Positions 20,801 through 29,319 of a DNA stretch of 64,000 nt are shown here, in pieces. The position numbers and the translations under genes were made by a program. Position 1 is the stretch's first letter; the number at the start of each line of letters is the position of its first letter. Source of the DNA: Ferrimonas kyonanensis DSM 18153 (GTDB taxonomy: Bacteria; Pseudomonadota; Gammaproteobacteria; Enterobacterales; Shewanellaceae); assembly GCF_000425405.1 (NCBI RefSeq), contig NZ_KE384366.1:172553-236552 (forward strand), written 5' to 3'. The notes under the pieces were generated by a model, which saw nothing but the letters and a program-made list of their open reading frames with translations, was not told the origin of the DNA and did not search any database.

Positions 20801-21146
20801 CCCAGATCATGGCTGGGTCAACGGCAATTTGATTAAAGCCTCTGCGCGCCTGATCTTTATTCAGGTCCAGCATCAGGTTGGCATTTTCTCCCTGAATCCA
20901 ACCGGATGCGATTAAGGCATGGGGATCGACCTGAACGTCGATGCCCAAAGACGTGGCCAGTCCCTGCAGCGGCAGCAGTAGTTTTTGCTGATACTGATAG
21001 ACGGCAAGTTGATCCGTTAACTGCACACCCTGAGCGTTCAGAGTGAAAGGTTTAAGCTGTTGTTTAGGTAAAACAATTTCAGATGAATTGGCACTGAAAA
21101 CACAACAACTCAGTAACCCTGATAAGGCTAGGGTAACAACTCGCAT
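17814..21146 (-). CDS. Usher-like outer-membrane beta-barrel protein with two C-terminal SPOR domains
   Basis: This 1110-residue exported protein (signal peptide about 1-21) has a small N-terminal domain (about 30-150). It has a long barrel region of alternating polar/aromatic strands with a usher plug-like part (NAPAGWKVHLYRNGALVR ... RYRFRDIPVVEGSN, about 305-345). Carboxypeptidase-regulatory/SdrD-like beta-sandwich repeats follow (VDSNNNGRFDASDQPIRGV near 695; KGQVVKDHDGQPLAGV near 790). The tail carries two SPOR-like repeats (YTIQLAANRNKFD and FTWQLAATKDKAN). SPOR domains bind denuded septal glycan. No chaperone or pilin gene is adjacent. I chose ATG 21146; a GTG three codons upstream is possible. 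Confidence 0.72.
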   Translation of the reverse strand: MRVVTLALSGLLSCCVFSANSSEIVLPKQQLKPFTLNAQGVQLTDQLAVYQYQQKLLLPLQGLATSLGIDVQVDPHALIASGWIQGENANLMLDLNKDQARRGFNQIAVDPAMIWGRDNVDIYLEPQFIQKLLPINLNIHTLGQKVNVSASVPLPAVQQSVTLNQVTNDPEDRREITATSFDPIHPHDYQPYNKPVVYLQGDAAIAGEDYLTEDYHLNMLATGDLGYHSYEFSYDRSQGQDDNYRLRLSRDYGDLDERLPFQLGGYQVGDVSYYGDNLVNGRIEGQGVVFGNQSDINSDRFGRTVIEGNAPAGWKVHLYRNGALVRIASASDDNRYRFRDIPVVEGSNLFEIHLFGPNGEYMVRRKTVQSGGLRLGQGQLGYSGFYIDQTSNLFTHKDQDELADLELRRAYSGRAQYGLTDQITIGASYSQQTVQNWGRLEDRTYYGADVTAYWWDSTWFVEVSSQQDAGNAFSLGWQKLIGTDHSLRITHENYQDYQSSRTDDLLPGLFDDNGKTSSTRAEIEGSFHQAGGWQYQLGAAYRTLDNGDDSTQLDSRLSTQLGNVALTNYLAYDTSFKDSSQRMLGRLMFDTPMLDWNVSGYMDYQTGEGIGDLTTLLRWRPWRGVNNQTELFYRDPLDSKSRFGLGHQVSLTYDWFTLGLRGNVDTRGDWQVSATSAIALNYQDSRMRGSDYRPQLADINVRLFVDSNNNGRFDASDQPIRGVTLLTSPSIPHQASNDTGEVRLTQVASNTLYRIALGPETLPEQMVLRDGPVEVMPMTGKHVTVDLPLVALTDIKGQVVKDHDGQPLAGVHMVLKDLHQQPLANLTTGPQGEFQFNAMKPGYYLLQPDVGQLGSLGALAEEPVFPVAISGKKIRFQQQDLRIKYQEQPAVVDVTSQVAAPQATPTRKLDSLPALEQGVMRMESQDYTIQLAANRNKFDLNALRARHPDQSLEQVTVLRDGRPMHLLIAGQFPSQRSAQYGLRDVPKEFANDLPLVKPVGGLQYQHRAYLEWDKKRKPQPDRGDDRNSDWLSQQNPAHFTWQLAATKDKANAEKVIAHLKLGTDAHIHLHKGWYQVLWGSFADKPQAQRALGALPKAPQNPWLRSVASVR

Positions 21147-21295
21147 TGAAATCACAACGACTGGCTATAAATGGGCGTAGATAATAGCATTTTTTCGCCA
21201 CATCTGGCATGAGGAATAGACATTTTTGTCTGAACAAACCAATAACCTGTGATAACCTGCATTGGCAAAATAGTAGTCAGTAATGGAGTCTGAGC

Positions 21296-21658
21296 ATGAC
21301 GAGTGCAAATACCGCTTCGTTGGATCTACAAACCCTGGATGCCTATTGCAGTGCCATTGGGGCAGCAACGTTGCTTAAAAGTGTGGTGATGTTTGAGCAG
21401 ATGGCACCGGAGTACCTGCAGACCATGGCCGCGGCTATGCAGTGCAGTGACAAGCCTCTGTTATGCAGTGAAGCGCACAAGCTGAAAGGTGCGGCTGGCT
21501 CGGTGGGATTAAAACGGATTCAGATGTTGTCGCAACAGTTGCAGTGTGGTGATGAGCCACAATGGCAGGCTGAGCACGGTCAATGGTATCAGGAGATTGA
21601 GAGCCATCTTGAGGAAGACATTGCCAATTTGAAGGCATACCTCAGCGCTCGGGCCTGA
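21296..21658 (+). CDS. hptA: Stand-alone histidine phosphotransfer (Hpt) protein, HptA-like
   Basis: The 120 residues form a single Hpt four-helix domain with the phospho-accepting His61 in HKLKGAAGSVGLKRI. In Shewanella, the separate Hpt protein HptA relays phosphate to ArcA because the sensor lacks a working Hpt module, and hptA there also lies near gltB. Here it faces arcA across a shared terminator, which strongly suggests the same role. GGAGTCTGAGC precedes the ATG. Specificity for ArcA is inferred from location and family. Confidence 0.88.
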   Translation: MTSANTASLDLQTLDAYCSAIGAATLLKSVVMFEQMAPEYLQTMAAAMQCSDKPLLCSEAHKLKGAAGSVGLKRIQMLSQQLQCGDEPQWQAEHGQWYQEIESHLEEDIANLKAYLSARA

Positions 21659-21668
21659 GCCGAAGCCA

Positions 21669-21697
21669 CAAAAAAAGCCGCATCAGCGGCTTTTTTT
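21669..21697. terminator. Bidirectional terminator between hptA and arcA
   Basis: AAAAAAAGCCGC, loop ATCA, GCGGCTTTTTTT forms an intrinsic terminator on both strands between the convergent genes. Confidence 0.93.
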
Positions 21698-21711
21698 GTG
21701 GGCCGAACGTC

Positions 21712-22431
21712 TTACAGACCGTCCAGCTGACCACAGAAGCGGTAACCTTCGCCGTGAATGGTGGCGATGATTTCCGGAGTCTCCGGGTGGCTTTCGAAGT
21801 GCTTGCGGATGCGACGAATGGTTACGTCGACAGTCCGGTCATGAGGCTTCAGCTCACGGCCCGTCATCTTCATCAGCAAATCGGCACGGGACAAAATTTT
21901 ACCCGGGTTCTCAACAAAGTGCAGCATCGCGCGGAACTCACTGCGAGGCAGCTTGAACGGTTCGCCACTTGGGCTAACCAGCGAACGGCTGTTGATCTCC
22001 AGAGACCATCCGTTAAACAGATAGTGCTCAACCTGAGGCTTCTCATCGGATTGCTTATTGGTGCTGACAATTCGATTCAACAGGTTACGGGCACGAATGG
22101 TCAGTTCACGAGGGTTGAATGGTTTGGTGATGTAATCATCCGCGCCAATTTCCAAGCCCAGGATCTTGTCCACTTCGTTGTCACGTCCGGTGAGGAACAT
22201 GAGTGCAATGTTGTTGTTTTCGCGAAGTTCGCGGGCCAGCAACAGGCCATTTTTACCTGGCAGGTTGATGTCCATGATCACCAGGTTCACTTTGTGAGCC
22301 TTGAGAACATCGTGCATCTCGTCGCCATCAACGGCTTCAGAGACCAGGTACCCTTCAGCTTCAAAGATGCTTTTCAGGGTGTTTCGAGTGACGGCTTCGT
22401 CCTCGACGATAAGGATATGTGGATTTTGCAT
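21712..22431 (-). CDS. arcA: Two-component response regulator ArcA
   Basis: ArcA is the OmpR-family regulator of aerobic/anaerobic respiratory control. The receiver domain has the acidic pocket (Glu10, Asp11) and phospho-acceptor Asp54 in [12 protein letters not shown]. The C-terminal winged helix begins near residue 135 and includes [15 protein letters not shown] and GEGYRFCG, matching E. coli ArcA closely (239 versus 238 residues). No ArcB or ArcS sensor lies in the window; the Hpt partner candidate is the convergent neighbour. Confidence 0.96.
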   Translation of the reverse strand: MQNPHILIVEDEAVTRNTLKSIFEAEGYLVSEAVDGDEMHDVLKAHKVNLVIMDINLPGKNGLLLARELRENNNIALMFLTGRDNEVDKILGLEIGADDYITKPFNPRELTIRARNLLNRIVSTNKQSDEKPQVEHYLFNGWSLEINSRSLVSPSGEPFKLPRSEFRAMLHFVENPGKILSRADLLMKMTGRELKPHDRTVDVTIRRIRKHFESHPETPEIIATIHGEGYRFCGQLDGL

Positions 22432-22981
22432 GATCAGCTACCTAAAGCGCTCGCCATTTCAAACCAACCGCCTGACTAGGGGCAGAGCCCCATAACCCAG
22501 ACATAATGCCTATGCAAATTCCTTTTCGGCGTATGTAAGCCCGATGCGCTAGCATTGGGGGTGCCAGGACGAAGTAGGATTCGTACTGTTTCGTTAGAAG
22601 CCCTAAAAATACCGTAAAAAGGATTAAATGTTAGCCGCAAATGTTAACAGAATCCGATTTCTGTCGATTGGGTCACATTTTGTGAATTTCACGGGTGGTT
22701 TTTGTTTCAACCTGTAAGCTTCTCGCCGAAAGGTGTCTGTAATAATAGACGAATTTTACCCTGTTAACGGAATAACTGAGATTTATACCAACCCCTTACT
22801 TTTTTCTAGCCTGTGACCTGACATCGGCCTTGGCACTCCGGCCCCGATTGGTTCAGGCATCAGAAGCGTGGTTTTGGTACAGGATTCAGGTTCATCCCGA
22901 TTTGCGGGGCGGTGGTTACTTGGGTCCATACTGATGGGCTATCTGTTCATAACCCGTACAGCTCGAAAAAAACTCAATGGT
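22432..22981. other. Long intergenic region upstream of arcA
   Basis: About 550 bases lie between the arcA start and the lysC promoter. No credible coding frame or tRNA was found. The stretch is relatively AT-rich, with a GTGAATTTCAC palindrome at 22683-22693 and two GTTAAC motifs. It should carry the arcA promoter(s), but I could not place them. Confidence 0.4.
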
Positions 22982-23012
22982 TTGACAACAAATCGACACT
23001 AAGGTTTAGTAT
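22982..23012 (+). promoter_or_regulatory. Probable lysC promoter
   Basis: A consensus -35 TTGACA (22982-22987) is followed 17 bases later by TTTAGT (23005-23010), overlapping TAGTAT (23007-23012). A start near 23017 would transcribe the whole lysine riboswitch. Confidence 0.55.
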
Positions 23013-23066
23013 TCGCACCCCTTATGCATCAGATTGGTCATTTTTTTACTGACCGGTTGATTCTCG

Positions 23067-23297
23067 GGGCCAGAAGAGGAGCGCGACCCAGGCAGTTCCG
23101 GCGAGAGGATCGAACCTCAACGACCCGGAATCAGGGGGAGTTGCGCCGAGAGGAGGGATGCGTTCGATCGCCAGCTCCTCGGTCAATGGGGCTGAATCCC
23201 CATGGCTGTCACCTGACACTATGGTGGAGAGCTTCTGGTCGCTGACGCCCCGCGTGTTGTCGTACCAGACTCTTCGAACGCAATTGAAGGTTCGAAG
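23067..23297 (+). promoter_or_regulatory. Lysine riboswitch (L box) with expression platform
   Basis: The aptamer covers about 23067-23239. Its P1 stem pairs CCAGAAG (23070-23076) with CTTCTGG (23232-23238). Hallmark L-box blocks are present in order: AGAAGAGG, a GCGCCGAGAGGAGGG-like segment (GTTGCGCCGAGAGG), GGGGCTGAATCCCC, GGCTGTCACCTG and GGTGGAGAGCTTCTGG. Downstream, ACCAGA (23264-23269) can pair with the P1 3' strand (TCTGGT). A perfect CTTCGAA/TTCGAAG hairpin (23272-23297) encloses the GAAGG ribosome site. There is no U-tract, so control is probably at translation. Confidence 0.93.
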
Positions 23298-23299
23298 TC

Positions 23300-24670
23300 A
23301 TGAATAATCAAAACACATCTCTTACGGTCGCCAAGTTTGGCGGCACCTCCGTGGCCAACTTTGAGGCCATCAATCGCTGCGTCGACATCATTGAGGCGGA
23401 CCCCAAGGTCAGGCTGGTGGTGGTCAGCGCCGCCGCCGGTGTCACCAACCGGTTGGTGGAGTTATCGGCAGGCCAGACTGATCTGGCGCGCCGCCAGGCG
23501 CTGCTGCACGACATCGCCGCCATTGAATACGCCATGTTGGACCGGCTTGAAAATCGCAGCCAGGTGGCGGCCGAACTGGATGCCCTGCTGGCGTTGATGG
23601 CCAGCCTCAGCGGTCGCATCGCCGCCGGTGACGGTGAGCCGGCGCTGGCGGATCAGTTGCTGTCGCTGGGGGAGCGCTGCTCGACCCTGTTGTTGACCGA
23701 ATTGTTGAATCAGCGTGGCATTGCGGCGGTAAACTTCGATGCCTGCCAGGTGATGCGGACCGACGACCATTTTGGCCGGGCGTCGCCGCAGTTGGCGCAG
23801 CTGGAAAGCCTGTGCGAACAGCACCTGCTGCCGCAGCTTGCCACTCAGGTGGTGGTCACCCAGGGCTTTATCGGGGCCGACCAACAGGGGCGGGTCACCA
23901 CCCTGGGCCGGGGCGGCTCCGACTACAGCGCGGCGCTGCTGGCGCAATCGTTGCGGGCGCGGGTGCTGGCGATCTGGACCGACGTCGATGGCATCTACAG
24001 CTGTGATCCGCGGGTGGTCGCCGACGCCCATCCCATTGCCGAGTTGAGCTTCAATGAGGCGGCGGAGATGGCCACCTTTGGTTCGAAAATCCTTCACCCG
24101 GCGACCATTCTGCCGGCGGTTCGCGGCGGCTGCCAGGTGTTCGTCGGCAGCACCTATGCGCCACAGAAAGGTGGCACCTGGATTCGTTCCGAGTGCGGCT
24201 CGCAGCCGGTGTTTCGAGCGCTGAGCCTAAGACGGCGGCAGACGCTGTTGACCGCCCACAGCCTCAATATGTTGCACGCTCAGGGGTTCTTGGCCGAGCT
24301 GTTTGCGGTGCTGGCCCGTCATCGCATCTCGGTGGACTTGATCACCACCTCAGAGGTGTCGGTGGCGTTGACGTTGGATCAAACCGGGTCCGATTCCAGC
24401 GGCCGGGCGCTGGTGTCGCAGGCGTTGCTGGACGAGTTGGCGCCGCTGTGCCGGGTCGAAGTGGAGCAGGACCTGGCGTTGGTGGCGGTGATTGGCAACC
24501 ACATCGCCAAGACCTCGGGCATTGGCATTCGAGTGCTGGAAGCGATGCAAGACAGCAATGTGCGGATGTTCTGCCAGGGCGCCAGTGCTCACAACCTCTG
24601 CTTTCTGGTGGATGGCGATGAGGCGGAGAGTATTGTGCAGCGCCTGCATCGGCAGTTATTGACGGCATAA
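23300..24670 (+). CDS. lysC: Lysine-sensitive aspartate kinase
   Basis: LysC phosphorylates aspartate at the entry to lysine, threonine, methionine and diaminopimelate synthesis. The 456-residue monofunctional enzyme has the N-terminal kinase signature AKFGGTSVAN (residues 11-20), GRGGSDYSAALLA, and WTDVDGIYSCDPR. Tandem C-terminal ACT domains start near residue 310. There is no homoserine dehydrogenase fusion. The lysine riboswitch directly upstream supports assignment to the lysine-responsive isozyme. Confidence 0.96.
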   Translation: MNNQNTSLTVAKFGGTSVANFEAINRCVDIIEADPKVRLVVVSAAAGVTNRLVELSAGQTDLARRQALLHDIAAIEYAMLDRLENRSQVAAELDALLALMASLSGRIAAGDGEPALADQLLSLGERCSTLLLTELLNQRGIAAVNFDACQVMRTDDHFGRASPQLAQLESLCEQHLLPQLATQVVVTQGFIGADQQGRVTTLGRGGSDYSAALLAQSLRARVLAIWTDVDGIYSCDPRVVADAHPIAELSFNEAAEMATFGSKILHPATILPAVRGGCQVFVGSTYAPQKGGTWIRSECGSQPVFRALSLRRRQTLLTAHSLNMLHAQGFLAELFAVLARHRISVDLITTSEVSVALTLDQTGSDSSGRALVSQALLDELAPLCRVEVEQDLALVAVIGNHIAKTSGIGIRVLEAMQDSNVRMFCQGASAHNLCFLVDGDEAESIVQRLHRQLLTA

Positions 24671-24706
24671 GGGAAGCGGAACCGCCACGACGGTTCACGG
24701 CAAAAG

Positions 24707-24735
24707 AAAGGGGAGCCATCAGGCTCCCCTTTTTC
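24707..24735. terminator. Bidirectional terminator between lysC and S8 protease
   Basis: AAAGGGGAGCC, loop ATCA, GGCTCCCCTTTTTC forms an intrinsic terminator usable from either side. Confidence 0.9.
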
Positions 24736-24751
24736 AGGTCAGGCGTGGACC

Positions 24752-27700
24752 TTAGGCCGCCTTGCGGCGACGGGCGAAGGCCAGGCCAGACAGGGCCAGA
24801 GCCAGGAAGCCCAGGCTACTGGAGTCGGAAGACCCACCGGTGCTCACTACAGGAGCGTCGGTGATGTTAACCGTCAACTGGGCGTTGTCGGTAGTCTCTT
24901 CGGCATCGCTGGCGGCGATGGCGAAGGTCAGCGCGCTGCCGGAGGCATCGGCTGGCAGGGTCATGGACAGCACCTGGCCGGTAACGGTGAACTCGACGTC
25001 GGTACCACCGGTCTGGGTGACGGTCCAGGTCAGGGTATCGCCATCGATGTCGGTAGCGAACTCGGACAGGGCCACGCTGAAGGCTGAGCCTTCTGCACCG
25101 CTGACGGTATTCGAGGCGGTAATGGTCGGCGCATCGTTAACGTTTTCGACGGTGATGGCTACTGACGCTTCGCCAGAAGCAGTGTCACCATCCATCAGGC
25201 TGTAGCTGAAGCTGTCGGCACCGACAAAGTCGGCGTTCGGCGCGTAGCTGAAGCTGCCGTCTTCCTTCATGGTGACCGTGCCGTTCTCGGGCTGTTCAGT
25301 CACAGTCGCTTTAAGGTCAGAGGAGCTGGCCACCTGGAACTGGTGGATTGCTTCCTGAACCAGGCCACCGGCACTGGCGGTCAGATTCAGTACCTTGGTG
25401 CTGCTGATGCTGTCGTTGTCGGTCACGCTGAAGTCAACGCTGCTGTCTTCGTCGACAGTAATGGCGTCGTCCATCGCCGCATCCGGGTCGGTAACCATCA
25501 GGTCAAAGGCGAAGTCGACGGAACCGGCAGGGTTGCCGAAGACTTCAATCAGGTCACCGGCGGCGACGGCGTCACCAGTACCGTTATGGTACAGGGTTAC
25601 GCCCTTGGAGCCGGAGATGTCCTCGATACCCACAGTCAGGTTAGCAGGCAGAGCGTCCACCTTGGCGTACTCGAAGTGCACGCCTTCGGTGTCACCCAGC
25701 TGCAGCCAGATCTGGAAGGTATAGCTGTTGCCGGAGTTGTCGTTATAGACCTGGGCGTCGGCCCACTCCAGTACCAGCCAGTCGTTGGTGCCATCACCGA
25801 CAATGGTGAAGTACATGTTACCGCCACCGGTATCGCCGGCGGTGCCATCGTTCAGATCCATGTCGGTCCAGAATGGCGCCAGGATGTTGTTAGGCTGAGC
25901 GCTGTCCGGCAGTTCACGGTTGTTCCAGGTGCCGCTGGTGGAACCACCGCCGGCAATGGCCATACCGTTGTCGGACATGGTGATGGAGGTGTACTCCTGG
26001 CCCAGGTACTTGAAGCCAGGCAGGCCAGCAGCCGCCAGGTTCAGGTTGATGGCCACTTCATCACAGCCGTCGTCACAACCTGGAGCCACGCCATTGGCTT
26101 TCAGGCCATAGCCAAAGCTGCCAGTGGTGTGATTCAGTTCGGCGCTGCTTTCCTTGAGGCGACCGGTCCAGGCAACGGTACCGTTGTCTTCATTGACGTC
26201 GAAACCGGTTTGAGTGGCTTCGTTGGTGTCAACCTTGGCGGAACCGGCGACCATCGTGGTGCCAGCCGGGATCGAGGCGCGGACGGTGACAAAGTCATCG
26301 GCGTCAAAGCCCTGGTTCTCGTAGTGAGTGCTCACTTCCACGGCCTGATCCACGGTGGTGGAGGTGGCTGCGACGGCGATGTTGTTACCACTGGCGCTGT
26401 TGGCAAACACCACCAGCGGCAAGTGGGCCTGGTCGCCATTGACCTGAACCTGACCAAAGTGCCAGTCGTCCGAGGCCAGCATCATGCTGTCGACGGTGAT
26501 CATCACTTTGCCAGAGGCGCCACCGGCCAGAGACAGGCTGTCCTGGTCGAAGCTGATGTCGGCGCCTTCCAGCATGCCGGTGAAGGCGTAGCTCTTTTCA
26601 GAGGTGTCAGAGGCATCGCGCTTATCATTGACGGTCAGCTCGAAGCTGCACTCTTTCAGGCAAGCCGGGCTTACCAGTGAGGCTTTGTCGAAGGTCACCG
26701 TGGCGGAGATGGCATCGGCCACTTCCATTCGACCGGCGCCCACATCAAAGGCATCTGCCGGCGTGTCGGCGTCCTCTTTCTTCAGACCGTTGTCCTCGGT
26801 GGAGGAGGTCAGGGCCGTCTTGATGTCGATGGCAGACCATTCCGGGTGCGCCTGCTTCATCAGCGCGGCGGCGCCGGCAACGTGTGGGCTGGCCATGGAG
26901 GTGCCACTGATGGCGGCAAAGGTGGCGCCGTCGCTGCCTGGGTCGTCTTTGGACCAGGCGGACAGGATGTCGGTGCCTGGGGCGGCCAGATCCGGCTTCA
27001 GGAAGCTGGCATCACCGTTTGGACCCCGAGAAGAGGTGGCAGCCACGTTGTCGGCGTACATCATGTTGGTCAGCGCAGAGGTAGTCATACCGATGGTCAA
27101 ATCGACACCGGCCTCGCCGGCGGCGGTGATCTCGGCCAGAACCTTGGCGCCGTCGGCCTGATCAATCATCACCGAAGGGATGGTGCCACTGTCCATGGAC
27201 ATGGTGATGGGCTGACCGGCTCGGTTGTTGTAGACCACCATACCGGTGGCACCGGCATCGGCGGCGTTGGTGGCTTTGTCGGCAAAGGCGCACGCGCCAC
27301 GGCTGATGACGGCGATTTTGCCTTTGAAGCTGTCGGCGGCGAACGGTGCGCACCCTTCAAAGTTGTCGGCGTCGACGTCCATGGCGGCGGCGGCAGGCGC
27401 GGTCAGGTCCGCATCCAGATCTTCCAGGCGAGCCTTGCCGGTGCCTTCGATGGCCACCAAATCGCTGAGGCTGCCAATGGCAACCGGTTTGGCGAAGAAG
27501 CGTCCGTGAGTGGTGTTGGCGACGGTAATACCGGCTTCAATACAGCCTGGGCAACCGACAGTTTGGGCACCAGAGCCGGAGTTACCGGCGGAGGTGGCGA
27601 TCACCACGCCAGCGGCTTCGGCGTTGGTAAAGGCGTCAACGTAAGGGCTGAAGGCCGGATCGGCACCGGCGCTGCCGCCCCAGGAGTTGTTGATGACGTC

Positions 27701-28681
27701 GGCGCCGTCTTTCACGGCCATCTCCAGTGCTTCCAACAACATGATGTTGGAGCCGGAGCCGCCATGGATGTCGTCGGCCGGAGCGTACAGGGCTTTGTAG
27801 GACATCAGGTAGGCACCTGGCGCCACACCTGAGATTTCGCTCTCAATGCCGTTGTAGGTGGCCATGATGGAGTTACCTACCGCAGTACCGGCAACGTGGG
27901 TACCGTGACCGCCGTAACCCAGCGGGCTCAGGTGCTCATCCGGGGCAACCTCAAAGGTTGGCGTGGAGTAACGGGCGACGATCAGCTTGTTGTTACAGAA
28001 GCTCTCGTCGACGCTGGCACAGTAATCGTCGTCCGGCAGCGTGGCGCTGTCAGGGGCAGTAAAGCCTTCTCCGGAGAACATCGGGTGCTCGGGACGGATA
28101 CCGGAATCGATGATGGCGACCTTGATGCCTTTACCGGCTTCGGCCATGCCACCCACCAGTTCCCAGGCTTCCGGCACGTGGATCAGAGGACGAGAAGCGT
28201 CCATCTGCACATGATACAGGGCGTGTTCATACACCGCCGCGACGCCGGGTAAGGCCTGCAGCTGCTCTTTGGTCAGGCCTTTACCGGCAACGCTGACGCC
28301 GTTGAACAGAGTATCAAATTGGGTTTCGACCTTAGCCCCGATGCCGGCGGCACGGTTGGCAAAGCTCTGGCGTTGCTGCTTCAGGTGGCTGGCGTAGCTC
28401 TGCACCTGGCTGCTGGCAAAATTCAGTTTGTTGTCGGCAGTGCGGGCTGCCTGAGTGGAGGCAAATCCTTTGACACCGCCCTGATAGGCTGCGATGGGTG
28501 CGTCTTGCAGTTTCACCAGGAACCGGGGAGTGGTGTCCTGGTTGTATTCACGCACTGCGGGGGCCTGATATTGGGTACCTTGAGTCTCGAGTTGAATGCC
28601 TTTGGCTGACAAGTCAGCCGCGGTAAGAGCCGGGCTTGCCATCAGCAAGCTGCTCACCGCTAGGGCGATACGTGTTTTCAT
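24752..28681 (-). CDS. Secreted S8 (subtilisin-like) serine protease with GlyGly-CTERM
   Basis: I start at ATG 28681 (MKTRIALAV, signal peptide ending ALTAA), 28 codons inside a longer frame, giving 1309 residues. The order is an I9 propeptide (about 50-155), then the catalytic domain with Asp192 (AIIDSG), His259 (GGHGTHVAG) and Ser595 (GTSMASPHVAG), interrupted by a PA domain. Beta-sandwich regions and two cadherin/Ig-like repeats follow (DSFSYSLMDGD; DIDGDTLTWTV). The C-terminus is a GlyGly-CTERM signal: GGSSDSSS, a hydrophobic helix and RRRKAA. This predicts type II secretion and rhombosortase processing. No rhombosortase is in the window. Confidence 0.92.
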   Translation of the reverse strand: MKTRIALAVSSLLMASPALTAADLSAKGIQLETQGTQYQAPAVREYNQDTTPRFLVKLQDAPIAAYQGGVKGFASTQAARTADNKLNFASSQVQSYASHLKQQRQSFANRAAGIGAKVETQFDTLFNGVSVAGKGLTKEQLQALPGVAAVYEHALYHVQMDASRPLIHVPEAWELVGGMAEAGKGIKVAIIDSGIRPEHPMFSGEGFTAPDSATLPDDDYCASVDESFCNNKLIVARYSTPTFEVAPDEHLSPLGYGGHGTHVAGTAVGNSIMATYNGIESEISGVAPGAYLMSYKALYAPADDIHGGSGSNIMLLEALEMAVKDGADVINNSWGGSAGADPAFSPYVDAFTNAEAAGVVIATSAGNSGSGAQTVGCPGCIEAGITVANTTHGRFFAKPVAIGSLSDLVAIEGTGKARLEDLDADLTAPAAAAMDVDADNFEGCAPFAADSFKGKIAVISRGACAFADKATNAADAGATGMVVYNNRAGQPITMSMDSGTIPSVMIDQADGAKVLAEITAAGEAGVDLTIGMTTSALTNMMYADNVAATSSRGPNGDASFLKPDLAAPGTDILSAWSKDDPGSDGATFAAISGTSMASPHVAGAAALMKQAHPEWSAIDIKTALTSSTEDNGLKKEDADTPADAFDVGAGRMEVADAISATVTFDKASLVSPACLKECSFELTVNDKRDASDTSEKSYAFTGMLEGADISFDQDSLSLAGGASGKVMITVDSMMLASDDWHFGQVQVNGDQAHLPLVVFANSASGNNIAVAATSTTVDQAVEVSTHYENQGFDADDFVTVRASIPAGTTMVAGSAKVDTNEATQTGFDVNEDNGTVAWTGRLKESSAELNHTTGSFGYGLKANGVAPGCDDGCDEVAINLNLAAAGLPGFKYLGQEYTSITMSDNGMAIAGGGSTSGTWNNRELPDSAQPNNILAPFWTDMDLNDGTAGDTGGGNMYFTIVGDGTNDWLVLEWADAQVYNDNSGNSYTFQIWLQLGDTEGVHFEYAKVDALPANLTVGIEDISGSKGVTLYHNGTGDAVAAGDLIEVFGNPAGSVDFAFDLMVTDPDAAMDDAITVDEDSSVDFSVTDNDSISSTKVLNLTASAGGLVQEAIHQFQVASSSDLKATVTEQPENGTVTMKEDGSFSYAPNADFVGADSFSYSLMDGDTASGEASVAITVENVNDAPTITASNTVSGAEGSAFSVALSEFATDIDGDTLTWTVTQTGGTDVEFTVTGQVLSMTLPADASGSALTFAIAASDAEETTDNAQLTVNITDAPVVSTGGSSDSSSLGFLALALSGLAFARRRKAA

Positions 28682-28857
28682 TATTCTTAATCCCTGAATT
28701 ACGCTGTTGTTCAAACTGCGACTGCTTCCTGCAGTTTGTTCTAGCCACTGTACCAGTGACGTCACGACGTTTTAACACGACATTAACTTAACCGCCACCG
28801 CAGAGTGAGGGGTATTCATCTTCCCGCCCCGGTAAAGCTGGTGAATAATGCTTTCTT

Positions 28858-29319
28858 TCATGGATTTATCTGGCGATGTATCGGTTGTTGCAGGGATAAC
28901 AGCGTTTCAGTTGACTGAATTTGCTCGATGGACTGAATTTGATGAACCAGCAGATGGTGCAGGGCATCGATATTGCGGGTGAGAATTTTGGTGAAGATGC
29001 TGTAGTGGCCGGTGGTGTAGTAGGCCTCAACCACTTCCGGCAAGGCTTGAAGCTGCTTCAGTACGTCCGGGTAGTCTCCGGCGGTTTTGAGGTTGATGCC
29101 GATAAAGCAGCATACCTGGTAGCCGAGTTTTTTTGGGTCGACCATTACCTGGGCGGAGGTGATGATGCCCGCCTGCTTCATTTTTTCGATGCGCACATGG
29201 ACGGTGCCCGGACTGACGCCGTTGCGTTTGGCCAGTTCGGCGTAGGGGGTGCGGGCATCGGCCTGCAGGGCGGTGAGGATGGTTTTATCCAGATTATCGA
29301 TTCGGTAGTCTTCGGTCAC
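28858..29319 (-). CDS. asnC: Lrp/AsnC-family regulator AsnC
   Basis: The 153-residue protein has an N-terminal winged helix-turn-helix (IDNLDKTILTALQADARTPYAELAKRNGVSPGTVH region) and a C-terminal RAM ligand-binding domain. It is divergent from asnA, as in E. coli, where AsnC activates asnA and senses asparagine. The 140-base gap between them should hold both promoters and AsnC sites; I did not resolve individual sites. Confidence 0.94.
   Translation of the reverse strand: MTEDYRIDNLDKTILTALQADARTPYAELAKRNGVSPGTVHVRIEKMKQAGIITSAQVMVDPKKLGYQVCCFIGINLKTAGDYPDVLKQLQALPEVVEAYYTTGHYSIFTKILTRNIDALHHLLVHQIQSIEQIQSTETLLSLQQPIHRQINP

Noticed and set aside
22670..22700. CRP site upstream of arcA
   Set aside because: TGTGA and TCAC elements occur, but with a three-base gap rather than six, so the consensus is not met.
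25343..27832. Long plus-strand frames opposite the S8 protease
   Set aside because: Gly/Val/His-rich antisense translation with no motifs; the protease catalytic triad fixes the minus strand.
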